A stretch of DNA of 64,000 nt from Antennarius striatus (GCF_040054535.1 NC_090797.1:8921001-8985000), one strand, 5' to 3'. Shown: positions 12,274-26,510, counted from the first letter of the stretch. Translations and numbers: made by a program. The notes: generated by a model from the sequence alone, not told the origin.

Positions 12274-14869
12274 GCTGAAAGCAGCTTGATAATGAAAAAG
12301 TGCATTCATGTAGGATAGTGATACTTTTGTTTTATTTAGGAATGGAGGAAGCAGGGAGCAGTTTTATTAATTTTTGAAGGAAGAGTCCATGCTTGGCATC
12401 AAGAAAATAAGTATGAAGAACTTTCCGTTACTAGATTTGAAATGACTACATACCCTTTAGAAAATAACACAAATATTAAACAAATCAGAATAAATAACAT
12501 AGACAAAAATGAACAGTGTGGACTGTGTGTAGTAGTGTCTTGTTGGAATGAGCAAATTTCTTCCACTGAATGATGATCTGAGGGCCTGGGGAATGTATAA
12601 AAGTTTGGAACAGATTTACACATGTAGCTGTGGCTGTTTATTAATGTACTTCTTATTGCCCAACATTTAAGTCAATTAATAAATACCGAGATAAAAATAC
12701 TGTAAAATCAGGCAGTAAAATGTGGCTACATGTGTGTTGATTTAAATTCTGCAGGTTACCTCAGTGTTCTATTTAGTCATAGCTGATTCATCTAATAATG
12801 TAGCTCATAAGTGTTCTTTGAAATAGTTTCCTTTTATTTTTCAGACTACATTTTTGCAGTTATTTTAGGGCATGGAGACGACGCAGGTGTCTTCATCTCT
12901 GGGTTTCACAAAATCCCTTCTCTTCTCTGCTTTAGCCGAAAACCATCTTTTGTGGTGACAGTTTGGGAATTCACTGAATTATTGTCTTTAAAATTCACCA
13001 ACATTTCCATAACCATTGTTTGGAATAAAAACTGAATCAATGCTTGAAATGGTGCCCTTGTGATTAACCGTGACATTACTGCACATATCTGCAGCAGAGC
13101 TTCAGCTCTAGGCATCTTAAATTTACTGCCAGTCCCTTCATAACTGTCGACCCTGTTCCATTCCCAGCATGCCTATTCAAGTGCCCCCTTGATTTAGTTC
13201 CCCTGCCAGGCAGGGACAAAAGACTCTGCTGCAAGGCAGGGAACCTTAGCTCTCCCTGAAGAAACTCTATTATAGAGACTGAAAGGACTAAAGGGAGGGG
13301 GGAGAAGGAGTGAAGCCTTTTTCTGTTTTTTTGCAGGAGATGAGGCAATAAATGAAAGATTGAAAGAGATTCAAAGCAGTTCTGATGACAGATGTACCCC
13401 GTCTTATTTCACACCTATCCTTTACTACCTGATGATTGCGAGTTGACTTTCAAAACCATAAAACTGGCTATTCTACAGACATTGCATGTCACAAATTATT
13501 TAGATCTGCTACTAATCAGATGAAAAAAATGACGTTTATGTTAGCTAGCTATTATTAGTAAAACACAGCAGTATATTTGACGCCAGATACTTGATGAAAT
13601 GTGGTTTAATATGATACATTTTAAATAGCTCATCTCAAAAACAATGTCTATAATTTTATGTTCTAAAGATACAATAATATACCAATAATTCCAGCTATCC
13701 TTCTTACATTAGATAACTATTGTTACTTGTATTTCCCTCTCATTCATCAATACATTCATGTTTGGCACACACATATTTCTCAAAAATTTCTCAAGAGGAT
13801 GAATGTATAAACTAATAATATAATATGATAATAAAACTATGCCCAGCAGCTTTTTACAGCAGACTAACAAAGATAGCGACCTGGTGAAGGAAGCGGTATG
13901 TTTTGTTGGTAGAATTGTGAGAGACCAAAAACAGAGCAAAATGAGTGAATATTCTGTTCACATTCATCTAATGATGCTCTGTAACTGTGCACTCCAGTTA
14001 ATAATTAATACATGCTCTGTATAAACATCTTAAAATGTTACTGCCCAGAGTAACCAGAAAAATCCGTTATTGCACTGATTTGGTAAACCGCTAGACTAGA
14101 GAGTGTCATTAACTAGCACAAGCTTGGTACTGGAGTGTTTATTTATACCACATCAGACGGAGGCTTGCTGCTGGTGCATGTGGCTGCTCATATTGATTAG
14201 TCATTGTCCCCATTACCAAATGATAGCTACAGCAGCAGCCTTTCTCTTTTGCCTCTATCCCCTCTCTGTCACAACATGTTTGTGTTTCTGTGGAAGTAAG
14301 AAGGATCATTACACATCCTCCAGCGAGGCTAACGGCTTCTTGAGTCGCACAGGATGGAGAGATTATCTATATAGTTTGAACATCTACATAGCCATGTTGA
14401 CAAATCTTTTCTGGTGGGGAGATCCAGGCGCAAAATATATTCTAAATGATCACAGTTTCACCGAAGCAAACTTGCCATGTTTGAGAATGAATGTAGAATC
14501 CCAGGCTGTAAAGCTACAGCGTCAAGTAATGGTCAAGTGGAAAGGTAGAAATGACCATTTCAAAGAAATACATCATAAAAGAAAATGCAAATGTTGACAA
14601 TAAACCCCCAACTTAATAAAGAATTGAGCAGGAGTTTAAGAAATTTAATAAGTAGAGAGTTTGATTTGGAGAGGGGGTCAAAACTGTGAAATATTACATA
14701 ATGGGGTTTTTGTCTGGAGCAATGGTGATTTATTTTTCAGAGGAGGGCAAAATTCTGAATCAGTTTGTAGATTCAGCATCCAAAGTTCACACAAGGCGCA
14801 CAGTAACGAGGGCAATATTAATATTAAAGGTCTAAACAATCTACAATGCTCTGGTGATACATCTGCAGT
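12274..14869. other. non-coding sequence
   Basis: No supported gene. A GTG-started open frame (14,103-14,597; first ATG at 14,218) is the longest plus-strand frame here, but it has no recognisable domain and no codon bias. An ATG frame at 13,839 runs 19 codons to a GTATGT donor-like site, but nothing else supports it. Confidence 0.35.
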
Positions 14870-15038
14870 CTACCCTGCCTATTGCCTGTAGTCAGCTGGG
14901 ATAGTCTCAGCAACATCTGTGACGAGCAACGAAGAAGCGACAGTAGAAGGGATCATTATGGTCATCCTATCTACAAGAAAATGGATGGATGGATGGATGG
15001 ATGGTTAGATGATGGATGGATGGATGGATGGATGGATT
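14870..15038 (-). mobile_element. fish interspersed repeat with (ATGG)n end, copy 2 (inverted)
   Basis: CCTGTAGTCAGCTGGGATAG and a degraded body (GACGAGCAACGAAGAAGCGACAG region) lead into an (ATGG)n array at 14,981-15,038. This is the reverse complement of the head of copies 1 and 3: the CAGCTGGGATAG box, then the RCGACAGTAGAAG-like box, then the tetranucleotide. The copy is short and lacks the distal body. Confidence 0.6.
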
Positions 15039-15654
15039 ATTTTCATAACAATCAACAACTGATCCTCAACAGCCCATACAAAGAATCAAAATTGTAGATT
15101 GATGAAGCAGGACATTTGTGTTGAACATAATGTCAAGAGTCTATAACACAGAGTAAAGTCAGAAGAACTGAGTGCCTGTCTGTTCAGATCTATCTGACAA
15201 GCAGAGCTATCTAACAAAGAACAAAGGAAATGAGGAAGCTGACAGAGAGACGTCTGAACACAAAAGCTGCTCTGGAGAGTTTCTCTTCCTGTCTGACTCA
15301 GAGACCCAGAAAAGAAACCAAGCCTGATTAGGAAAGCTGTTTGTCAATAAACACTCGCTTTGTCACTTCAGCTTTCACTTTGCTTCCCACACGTCACTCA
15401 GTAAGGGTATTGGAATTGAGCATACAGTATCTAAGATTGAATTCGATTGTCTAAAGCCAGACATTTATCTAATCATGAATTCATGAAAAGATTCATCATA
15501 TCCCCTTTTCACATTTCAGTTGAACTGCTTTAATTTGTGACAATGCTGTTGTTATTGAACCTGAAACCCTGCACATTTTGATCCTCGTAACCTAAACATT
15601 GTAGACTCACAGTGGGAGATCCTGATCCATGCCTACCTTAGAAATTCCACATCC
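15039..15654. other. non-coding sequence
   Basis: No exon or repeat is recognised. Confidence 0.35.
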
Positions 15655-15800
15655 CCTACAGAATGTTCCAATTTCCTCTCTAGACATATCTAATCCTACA
15701 GGAACATTCTCAATCCCTTGCCATGAATGTTCCAGTATCCCTCCATGATGTTCCAGACTCCCTCAAACATTCCAGAGCCTCTCCAGAATGTCCTGATCAT
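15655..15800. repeat. degenerate tandem repeat with GAATGTTCC-like units
   Basis: Irregularly spaced copies of the same box: GAATGTTCCA (15661-15670), GGAACATTCT (15701-15710), GAATGTTCCA (15725-15734), ATGTTCCAGA (15747-15756), AACATTCCAGA (15766-15776) and AGAATGTCCTGA (15785-15796). The intervals are CT-rich (TCCCTC). It looks like an old minisatellite of roughly 25-35 bp units. The repeated box also fits the inverted GAAnnTTC heat-shock element core. Confidence 0.5.
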
Positions 15801-18588
15801 CATCATCTTCACCTAAACAAACCCCACCCAAATGCTCCTGACCGGTATCGTGTCTCCGGAAGTCTCTAGTGTTACAGAGGTCAGACTGATGTCATGACGG
15901 AGATGGAAACAGGAAGGACTGCAGGAAGGAACACAGACTTTACTTGTGGGAAAAGGAACAATAGTATCTTGTGAGTAACAAAGTGAATTCGATGCTTGCA
16001 CTTAAATTCCTCCATCAGTGACTCACGCAAGGATTTTAGACAATTTTATTTCTGTGAAAAGTGACACTTGTATTGCCTGCAAAAAAATAATGGTCTGCTG
16101 CATCTCTCTTCTTGTGCAGTAATTGGATTTTGGAATGTATTGCACTTATTAATCAAAGGTGGTGACATTTAAATAAAAAATGGAAATGGCTTACATGTCA
16201 AAACTTATGAATCTCTGTCTATTTGCTCGGCCTCAACAGAATTTTGGCTTGCCTTGGCATGATTCAAAGCAAGCAGAGAGAGAAATGTTGCATGTTTAGA
16301 GCATGACAGGTGTCAGGTAGTACAGCAAGCCCCTTTCTGCTCATAAGGCCAAATTTGTTTCGTTGAGCTCACAGCCAATAACTCTATCTAAAGAAACTCA
16401 CAGCTTAAGGGCAAATTGAGACCTGATTAAATGTCACATATAACGTACTGCTTTCTATCATTCTTTCACGTACACACGAATACAGATCTTGTAAATCAGC
16501 ACCCAAGGGGAAAAGGTTTGTAATTGTATGAGGTTATTAAGATGGATCACAGTGGGAAGATTTGCTATGAATCAAATGTCATGCAATAATCATTCTAAAT
16601 AAGCACACATGCCCTCATAGAAATTATATGACTGAATCAGCCTTGGTCAGAATCAGATTTCAATGACAGAACTTTTGCCCTGTAGACATTTTCTGTGCCA
16701 GGTGCTATTCTCTGCCTTGGATGATGAATCAGCCAGCACCAGAGTGTCCAAAATGTCAACACACACTTGTCACAATGATTAACAGGTGGCTGACTCACCA
16801 CCATCCTAATATTAAGGGCTTCAGGTCGATGTGTGCTTAAGACTGGAGAAAAGTATTGAGAAGTAAAAGAAGTGCAAAAACAGAGCTAAATCCCCTGTTC
16901 GTGCAACTATGTCAGTGTTTTCTAAGATGCCAGGTGGAAGACTACTTTTATTATCGGATGAATACTTAATGTGAGCTTGGATGGTAGACTGTCAGTAAGG
17001 GGATCACATGTCAAGGCCATGAACTATACTAATTTGTTTCTTTATCAGTACGGCCAGAGTAGAGCTGCAGTGCATTTAAATCATTCATGAAAGATTCCCA
17101 AGACCTTTGTGGGGTAATTCATCAGCCCTTTCACTTGGGATCGGCTGTGTCATGTCTATCTGTTTCAATCTTTTCTAATTATCAATGTGACTGCTTTTAT
17201 TCATCTTTAAACCTGGGATAATTTGTTTTGTTCTTGTATGACAAGAGAAGAATCAGGAAGAGTTACTAGGGATGAATGAACAGTATAGCTATAGAAATGT
17301 CATCCTAAAATAACTTGGAGCTGATGATCATCTGACCCATGAGGCATCACATAACTTACAGCAGGTTAGACCCTGATAGAATGTCATTTACCCTTGAACT
17401 TATAATTTAAATATTTATACTCAACTTTAAATGTTAATTTTTTCCACTTGAAAGATAAAAGAACACTGCTGTTTTTTTTGCCGTGTTAATTTGGAAATCA
17501 TAGTAATGATATTCCAGGACTCAAATAATCAGGGATTGCATATAAAATGTCACCTCAGGGGAGTGGGAAAGGCTTTTAAAACACATCTAACTGGTTATGA
17601 AGGTAGGAAATTATTTAGCCAACTGGCTTCATTTTCATCGCTGTTAATTGAACACAAAGTATTATCTTGAAACAGAGTATAGTTGATGTTAAAGTATGTG
17701 AATGACAATTACAATTACAAGTTGTAAAAGATTAAAAATGAAAATAGTGTAAGTACGTATATGCTAATCACTAATTTTAATTATTATAATTAATTAAGCT
17801 CTTTTTAGAGTGACAATTAAAAAATAAGCGTCATATACAGTAATTACATTTCTTACCAATGCAATTGGGACCTTAAAACAAACATTGATGTTTAATGGTG
17901 TATACACATTAAAATGTAAGTCCAAATATATGAAGAAACTATATCATTAAAAGTTGTCAGAATCAACACAAACTCAACTTCCTGCGACATTATAGTTCTT
18001 ATTACTCATTAATGTACTTGTATAAATCCATGAGAGATGCTATTCTGCAAAAACTGTACTTTCACGTTAGTTTTTGTATCTTTTTGGATAATTTAATTAG
18101 TGAAATTTGTTGTTTAGAAAAACATTGAGAAACCAAGTTATTATTGAAAGAACTGAATGTTACTGAGGTAAATGAACCAGACGAATGCATGCAGTACATC
18201 ATGTTCTACAACAAACTTCACATTGCATCACGTTTGCATATGTAAAGCCCATGCTTTTATTAAGCATTCAATCAATCCTTACATTTCAAACCATTAACAA
18301 ACCTGAGAAATGTCTTGATATATTTTCTGTTGAAAACAAAGTCAATGAAGTGTGAAATGTGCCATTCTAAGTACATCTCAAGTGAACACGCCTGAATGTA
18401 TTATGCAACAGATGCAGATTCAGATAAATTCCTACCTGCAGTGAATATACAGTTTACCTAAATATACACGCCACAAGTTAACATTGACGCATATTTTGAC
18501 GTCAATAAGTCAAAAACTGGCAGTATAATAGCTGTCTTAATTCGATTGTAGGTCATAACTGCATTTTGTGGTTAGAAATTTATTCATA
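15801..18588. other. non-coding sequence, AT-rich
   Basis: No exon is recognised. The segment at about 17,040-17,230 has balanced composition without simple repeats and might be a conserved non-coding element, but that needs alignment to other fish. 17,680-18,560 is strongly AT-rich. Confidence 0.3.
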
Positions 18589-18609
18589 GGGGTATATTCG
18601 ATATACCCC
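18589..18609. repeat. perfect 9-bp inverted repeat (palindrome)
   Basis: Arms GGGGTATAT and ATATACCCC are separated by TCG, at the left edge of the CpG-rich block. Confidence 0.85.
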
Positions 18610-18935
18610 ACAGCCCCTCCCTGATTGCACCGAGGTGGGCGGGGCATAACGACACTGTCTTCCCCTGTCTAGTGGGGTGAAGGCAGATCACCGCGGCGGA
18701 CTGGTGGAGGAACAAGTTGCACCGCAGCCGTTGTGTGATTGTTTCCAGCTCCGGCGGCAGCAGCAGATTTCGGCTGCCGTGGATGGCTTGTGTTGCACCG
18801 ACAGCGGTGAACGTTTCCAACCAGGACCAAAAATCGAGAGATCCCTGTTGAGATTATGTCCGGAGCGTGTTGTTCTACAGCGGAGAAAAGTTTATCAGAA
18901 GTAACGTCGGGGGTACACTCACTCCAAAGTTAATA
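18610..18935 (+). promoter_or_regulatory. CpG-rich block, candidate tmcc3 promoter and 5' UTR exon
   Basis: This is the most CpG-dense non-coding stretch in the window (for example CCGCGGCGG, CTCCGGCGGC, TTCGGCTGCCG, GTCCGGAGCG, TAACGTCGG), set in AT-rich DNA. A donor-like GTAACG begins at 18,902. The short open frames inside do not resemble a known protein and the longest ends at the donor-like site, so a non-coding first exon is more likely. It lies upstream of tmcc3 on the same strand with no other gene between, which makes tmcc3 the natural client. Transcript data would be needed to confirm this. Confidence 0.4.
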
Positions 18936-21900
18936 TGGTAAATATGAATATGACTTTTGCTATTGCAAAGTTAGCTATTGTTTGCTAACTAACCTCAGTA
19001 ACAAGCAGCGAAATGAGAAGAATTCATCGTTGTTTCCTCATATTGAACATTCCATACAATACAAGTAATGCCTTTTGCCACGTCAAATGTACAGTTTAGC
19101 AAAAGAAAAAGAAAAAAAAAAAGAGAAGCTCTTCTGATTTTTGCTCCTCTTTAAAACTAATTTTAGCTGAAGGTGTATTAACAGTGTTAGACTAAGTGAA
19201 TGTCACGCTGCTCTTTCCAGACTAGTTCGGACCTGTTGTGTCGGTGAATGTGAGACACAACAATGTCACCAAAAAAAAAAAAAAACCGCAAAAAAAAAAC
19301 ATATTTGTTTGTCTGGAAATGTGTTTAACGCATTTACACGCACCTTGTGCATCTTTAGCAGCCTTCATTCATTTTGGCATTGATCTAATATTCACTAGGA
19401 AGGTTCAACCTGTTCTGGAAGCTCTTTAATCTCTAGTTTACGTTTGACTCATTATTCCAGTGGATATGAAATTTAACTTTTTAGAGATTTGGTGGAATTT
19501 AACTTTAATTCAGCCAACAAGAGATTATGTGATCACTCAGTTTCCTTTTATTGGAGGTAGATTCTCAAGTTGGTTTTCTGTGAGGATGACAATTCTTTAT
19601 CACCTTTTCTTTTGTCCAACAAGTCAAAATTATGCATTTTAGTAACCCTTTGCCATTATCCTTTAAATAATAATAATAGTAACAATAATAATAATGATAA
19701 TGAATATCAATTAAAATTTTCTTAAGTGTTTAGAACTCATTGTGTTCCACCATTATCATATTTCAAGTGTTGTCATGCTGATTTGGTGTAAGATTTGAAT
19801 ACAACATCACAATGGTGGACTTGTAATAACTACGATATTTTTAAATAATCATGACACATCTTTGATAAGCAATTTGTTTCCAGATTTTCTCAGTGTAGTG
19901 TAGAAACCTACTTTTCATGCGCTCAGGTTCTGGTGACAATAAGGCAGAGATATGTTCGTTTTCAGTGTTTTGCTTTTTTAAAACACATCCCTGGTGACTT
20001 AATGTGGAATGGTTTTTTTCTTTGAGAGTCATGTAGATCGTTTACAAAGCACATTTTAGACCCACAGGCCAAGCCAAGTGGCAAAGCAGGTTTATCCACC
20101 CTGTCCTCAAGTGCTGCCCAAGATTACAAGTGCTGATTTGGTTCTCCCCTCCCTGTTATCGTTTCCATTAAAATCATATAGATGCCAGAGGAGGTTTCTT
20201 TGTTTCTTAGTTCTAGTTCAATCACAGACTTGCTGACTATGTGCCTTCCTTGTAAGTGCTGACTGGATGCCTCACATGCCACAATCTCAAGTATTTGCTG
20301 GTGTGTTATTTTTCTTAAAGACTGAGTAATAAGACATGCTGTAGGTTTGAGAGAATATTCTTCCCTAACTAAGTTACAGGGAGCTCTTATGCAGAGGTGC
20401 AACTTGTGTAACCATGTACTTCTCGTACTGCCAGGAGTTATATGAGAGCTTCCAAAAGAGCAGATGTAAATGGAGTCGAAGTGTGCTGACATTCACTTTG
20501 CAGTGTAATTCAAAAGTCTTGAGCGAACCTCAATTTGAAATTTAAATTGCTTGTATGATCACAATTTTCTTCATCATCTTGACTAGAATTAGAATTAAGT
20601 CCCCTCTCAGCCTGCCACATCTTGTAGAGCAATGTGACAGTATCTCTTGCCAGCTGACACCCACATGCACCCCATGTGAACCATGTCTCGGCGGTGCTTC
20701 TCCTTGCTTTCTTTTTGGTTCACCTGAGCCTACAGGACAATACCGTGAGGCGTTTCTCAGTTCATGATACCTTTATGACCTGCTGAGGGATTGAAGACAA
20801 GTCATTCCATCCTCAGTTGTTTTTTGTTTCACAGCACTCGGGGAATACTTATAGGTGCGTCAACTGAGCTTCTCTCTAGCTTCCCATTCACACCTGGGAG
20901 CTTATCAGGACAAAGTTCACTGCACAGCTCTGTTGGTGCAGGTGCAGAATGAAGAGCATTGCTAAAGGGCACCTCAGTAGTAGCTTTTGTGAAAGATACA
21001 GCACCAGTCATTTTCCTCAAGCACATTTTCCAGACACTAGTTGTAAGTCTGTGTGTGTGTGCTTGAGACAGAGGGAGAGAGAGAGTGTAGAATCTATTTA
21101 TTGACTGAAGTTGGGAGAAACACCAAAGCCTGCAGCCTCTATGTCTTTGTCAACTTTCATTACATCTTGATTACGGCTGATTCTCAGGTGCTTTTAAAAT
21201 GACAGAAATTTCAATCTTGCTTATTTTTTTTCAAGCTTCAATTTAATCATGCATTTAGTTATCAATGAGTCAGCCTGATCATGAGTCAGACTGGTGCTTT
21301 GGGAAGCTCGTTAAAATCATTTTTGAAAATTATGTAGTTTGGGAAAGAATGAACTGCAAAAATCAATTCATCAAATAAAATAGAAAAGAAAAAATTTCTT
21401 TCTCATTTTAGGCCGCTAGAAACGGAGACTCTTTAAATCACCCTGATACCACTTTGATCACCTTTATTCATATTCTACACTGGTTAATATGGTTTATTTT
21501 TCTCTTTCCAACTATGCTCTAAGTCGTTTGATAATAATTTGAAGTCATCAACATCTTTTTTCTTCCTTCCTAAAACACACATCATTGTATATTCAGGCAA
21601 TTATGTATGTTTTTTAATAATTAATCTTTTTCTTATTGCTATTTCTAAACCTCATCCCTCCTTGATGGGATCTTTTTTTTTCTAGGTTGGAGGTTATTAT
21701 TTTCTATCAGGAAAAAAGAAAAATGTAGCTCAACATAATGCATTCTGAAACATTTACCCTTTGTTCAACATTTCTTTAGTTCGTAGGGTCATGGTCGTCT
21801 GGATTACTGGGCAGGCAGTATGCATGTAAACTGGATGGTTTTTCCTATCTCACAGATACAGGAGACACAGCATTTATTGGTGCTGTGATGACAATCCCAT

Positions 21901-24900
21901 AGTTGACTTGGTTTATTGAGCTATCACTATGCGTGGGTCTAAAAGGTTATTCTCAGATGTGTGTACAAAGGCCTTAACTGTTTGTGTGTGGGGTGGTGGT
22001 CCGTAATTAATGCATTCAGCTGCCCTTTCTCTTGCTTTGTTTATAACACTCAAAGCGGACTTTTGTTTTTGTTCATCCGTAGGAAAGAGTACTGAGGTGT
22101 GTTTCCTTCTCTGAGCCTGTGACAGTATTCCCTCTGGGCAGCGGTGTGTTTTTCTGAGATTTTTTAAATTCTTTTTTATGTATACGTCAAGACAGAAGGA
22201 TACCATCCTGCCCAAGACCCCATCCCACTTTCTTGGCAGATAGATAAAAGGGATTGCTTCATTTCATTTATTCATGCTACTTTTAGCGCTCAGAAATATC
22301 AAGTACAAAATTAAACTTATTTAGAGATCTAACAAAAAGAAAAGCAAATAATTTGAAAGCTTATGAGGATTTTTCCACCCTCATGGCTGACTGAATTATA
22401 AATTATAGTAAATGAAAAAAATTATTTTGTTACATTAGTTTCATGACATATGACAAAAATGATAGTGTAATTGAAAGGAATTGACTGATGAAAGATTTTG
22501 GTTTATGGAAATCATAGACAAAATATTGATTTTACAAAGAACAAAATAACATTTACTGTAATGTACTGCAAATTTGCATAACTAATGGTTATATGTGCTT
22601 CTGAGTACTGGTATTTCTTCTTCTTCAAATCAGTTTAGGCAGGAAAAAAGGTCTTTTGTTTTGTTTAAGTGTCTCAAATGTGAGGATTTGGTTCTTTAAT
22701 CTGTTTTGTATTAAAAGCACTGGAACATATAGGATTGCAGCAGAACATTCTTAATGAGCTTAATCTTGTTTGATTGAGGGAAATTGCTTTTGGATGTTTT
22801 TTCCTGAATAAATGATTAAGGATGATTAAGAATGATCAACTCAGTCATATGTGAAAGTGACAGTTTGTGCAGCTCTATAACTGCTGGCACACAACACAAC
22901 CCAAAGGACGGAACTTTTTCCATTCTTTGCCTTCTATGTTTGGTCTCCAGTCTTTCCTGGTGACACCAGGCCAGTCTCAATGAATACTTGTATTGCCTTT
23001 AACTGTGGAATAACCTGCATATTAATTAATAATGACGAGTCCTCAACCTTAACCTGCCTTATTTAAATTCTGTGATTAGGAGCTTTGAATGTTTGTTGTG
23101 ATTGCCTCCAGCAACGTAACATTTAATTTTACACAAGGGTCAGGGTTTGTTGTTCTGCTCTGCGTCTGATGAAAGCATGAAGCCAGTTTTTGTGGACCTC
23201 TTATGAGGGAACGCAGACAGATAGACACAAAGGCAGCCATCAGCACAACAAATCACAGTGATGAACTAATCCGAGGCCATTGTTTGGCCATTGAGAGGGA
23301 ACAAAACAAGAGGACTGAATGATGTTGAATGGGAGGTGACGGACAGTCTTCGCCCTCGACTCGCCTCACTGGTTATTATGGAAAGGTGCAGATTCACTCA
23401 GTCACATCTGTTGTCAGGGCAACCAGTGGAATCTGCGTGGCATCTAGTAATAAAGGAAGCTTGCTGTAAACTAAATTGAGATGAGAGCAAATGCGTGTTT
23501 TTTGAGGATGGAGGAGTGCAGCGTCTGTGAAATGTAAATGAAGGAGACATTTCACATGGAGGAACACAGGTTTATCTCATTACTGCTGCGTCTTTCTATG
23601 CCTTTGGATTAAAGACTGAGTGGGCTAAGCTGCCAGCGAACAGACACACAGCAGCGGTGATGCCGGCTGTGTGAGTAACACAGGGTGGATTAACCTACAC
23701 ACAAATAAAATCAAAGAGACGCTGTGGTGTATTAACACACACACGGCTTTATTCTCTTAGTCATATCATATAATGCTGATTCATGGCCAATTGTTACATT
23801 CTGTGAAGCTGATGTATTTAGCTAGCAGGCTGAGTTTGGCTCAATTCCTTCGGAATTAAATTTTCCAAACACTCAAACTCATCAGTACAGTCTTTACTTA
23901 TTATTACAAACCTGCTGTATCTATTTAGAAATGACTGAATAAAATGTCGAAATATGACAATCTTTAGATTTCTTTCTGCAACTAGCGGTCAGTCTGTTAG
24001 TAATGAAAGATTACTTTTATTAAGTAATGAGATAGTAATTGAGGGGAAGACTTCTTGAAGTAGTTTAGTTGGGACTGAAATAAAGAGAAAAGTGCGTGGT
24101 TTATATGAGGCAACGTTCAACTTGTAGTTCCCAAAGTAGAAGCTATCCAAATAACTACCAAGAAGAACAGTCATACCTCCAGGGATAGGTCAGGGTTACA
24201 CAATGGTAGAAGATGATGATTGTCGTCCCCAATTGTTTGATTTTGTTAATGAAGTCCCATGAGATCATCACTACTATGACCTGTGGGAATAGAAGGGTCA
24301 TAGAGCTACAAAAGGGTGAAAACCAATAGACCTGAGGAATGAAATCAGTTATTAGTCTCGCTTCTGATAAATAATCACTGTCATGTTTGAAGTAAAAAGA
24401 ACAAATATTTGTTCAGTGCTGTTAAAAAAAGCATCATATTGAGTTAATAAACCAGTCACTCAGTAATGTGTGATTAACCATTGGTTGTGTGTTGACAGAA
24501 GAATGCAAGGTCAGTCAGACTGCATGGACATGTCTCCAGCATACTATCATTCCAGCTCTGTCATGAAGTCGTGCCAACATTTCAGCGTGCTCTGCTCTAC
24601 TGTGTCTGTCGCTGTGATGCTGCATTGTGTGCATGTTTGAAGTGCACAGCAGCACTCTGTTCTGAATCAGCCATCCAGAAACGGAGCGTCTTTCCTCTGT
24701 AATACCAGGCATCTGATATAACAGAGGAATGAATGTACGGATGTCAGCATGACATCTTAAAGCGTCTAAGTTAATTAAAATGTCTGGAATATAAAGACAT
24801 TTGGATTGGAGCGCTTAAATGGGTCACTGGGTCATAGCGCTATACTCTGTCTGCCTCTTCGCTGCTTTTTGTTCCATGAAATGGTTTTTAAACCAAAGTC

Positions 24901-26494
24901 CGATGGAATAAGATCATTGGTCCATTTTATGTAACACTTTCAAAGAAAGCCAATTTAAACTAATCCAGTGTCATCCATCTGGATTATGGGGTCATTCTGC
25001 CCTTCATGATGTGGGCGTCCTGTCTGTGCTGGCAATCTGTGTAGCCACACTAATAAAATCAGTATCACATACTAAGATGATGGACATGATGAATTTTATA
25101 CCCGTCATGTGTTACTCATTTTCACTGTCCTCCCATAATGGATTTGACAAAGCAAACTGGAGGAACAGCAGCTGAAATATGTAGGTTGATGTCTTGTGTA
25201 CTCAATGTAAAAAACAGTGTAATAAGATAGTAAATGCTAAATACTAGATGAATTGTTTCAGTTTACGGTTGAAATCTGTTTTGGCAGTAAACTCCAGTGA
25301 ACATGAACCCAACTCAATGATTTTCACAGCATCAATTTGACTTTTTCACTCAGTCATTCAGTATTAAACTAACTTTATCAGACTTTGTCTGACTTTAACC
25401 TGATCGACTGAAATGAGAGAAACACTTTTCACTTACCTTTGACAGAGTGTCAGTGTAGGTTGGGGGAGCTGGAACTAGATGAGTACACTGGACATTTGGA
25501 CTGAACTTTAAAAATTTCATTAGATCTCAATATAAACCCTGACCTTAAATTCAGTCTCTGATTCTGCTCGTCCACCTGTGGACTTCAGTGCTGACCTGTA
25601 CTTATTAAAGCTGAATTCTCTCTCTTTCAGACTCTTTCTTTTTCTTTCTCTTACTCCTCCTTGTCACTGCATGTCTGCATCACTTCCTCCTCACCCTTTC
25701 ATTTTTTCCCTTTCTTTTGGCCAGGTTTGCAGCCTCACACATTTGTATCATCCTTGCTTTCTGTTGTTTTGGAGTGTTTTAGGGAGGAAGACCTACTGGA
25801 TAATTTTATCTTAGAAAGCAAAGATTAAACTGTTTAATTATAGGAGGAGAGAATAGTCAAGGATTACAGGATTTATATGTACAGTACTCTTATTTATGCT
25901 TAAACTACTTGGTTGTGTGATACCTTTTACAAACCCACATAGATCAGGATCTGTTGAGGCTTTCTCAGCGATGCAGCCTTTATTTTGTGTTATGTTGTGC
26001 TTAGATTTTAGGTTTTGTTTTTGTGTGTTGGTTCTGTTTATGTAGATGCTGCGTTACCAAGTCATTAACTGATGCCATGCTCCAGAGATCCGAAATGGAT
26101 TGACAATAGCTCATTGATTTCTAACTCAATATACACTCGCGCTCACCCATGTGGGGTTTATTGATTGACTGTATTCCCCAGTTTCTCTGTGGTGTAATCA
26201 AGTGCGGAAAATAATGGACTAAATCACTTCTCAGAGTTCCTAGCCAAAGACTGCTGCTCTCAGTTTCCTGAAAATTTACTCCATTTTGGCAAGACTTAAA
26301 TGATGTATCAAATACGAAATAAACTTTCGTTTGACTTGATTTGAAATAAACTTTGGTAATTTAGACAAATTACTTTAAAGCAAATAAGCAGCCAGTATGG
26401 TTTTAAAGCAAATCGTGTGGGCTGTTGAGTTCAAACAGCATCATCCTCATCATCTCGTGCCTTAAAGTGTTCTGAAGGGCTCTTGTCATTCTGC
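18936..26494. other. non-coding sequence, probable tmcc3 5' intron
   Basis: No coding exon is recognised in 7.5 kb. A-runs lie at 19,271-19,285 and 19,291-19,299, and an AAT-rich stretch lies near 19,664-19,702. The 122-aa minus-strand open frame at 20,124-20,492 has no recognisable domain. Mixed-composition stretches at about 22,850-23,700 and 24,480-24,740 are possible regulatory DNA, but nothing in them can be named. Confidence 0.35.
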
Positions 26495-26510
26495 TGTGTG
26501 TGTGTGTGTG

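Noticed and set aside
13839-13895. ATG plus 19 codons ending at GTATGT, in phase with tmcc3 exon 34,517
   Set aside because: The donor is good, but such arrangements are expected by chance many times in 30 kb. There is no promoter-like sequence or acceptor upstream.
14103-14597. 164-aa plus-strand open frame
   Set aside because: It starts at GTG (first ATG at 14,218), has no recognisable domain, no splice context and no composition shift. Most likely a chance frame.
20124-20492. 122-aa minus-strand open frame
   Set aside because: No recognisable domain, promoter or splice partners.
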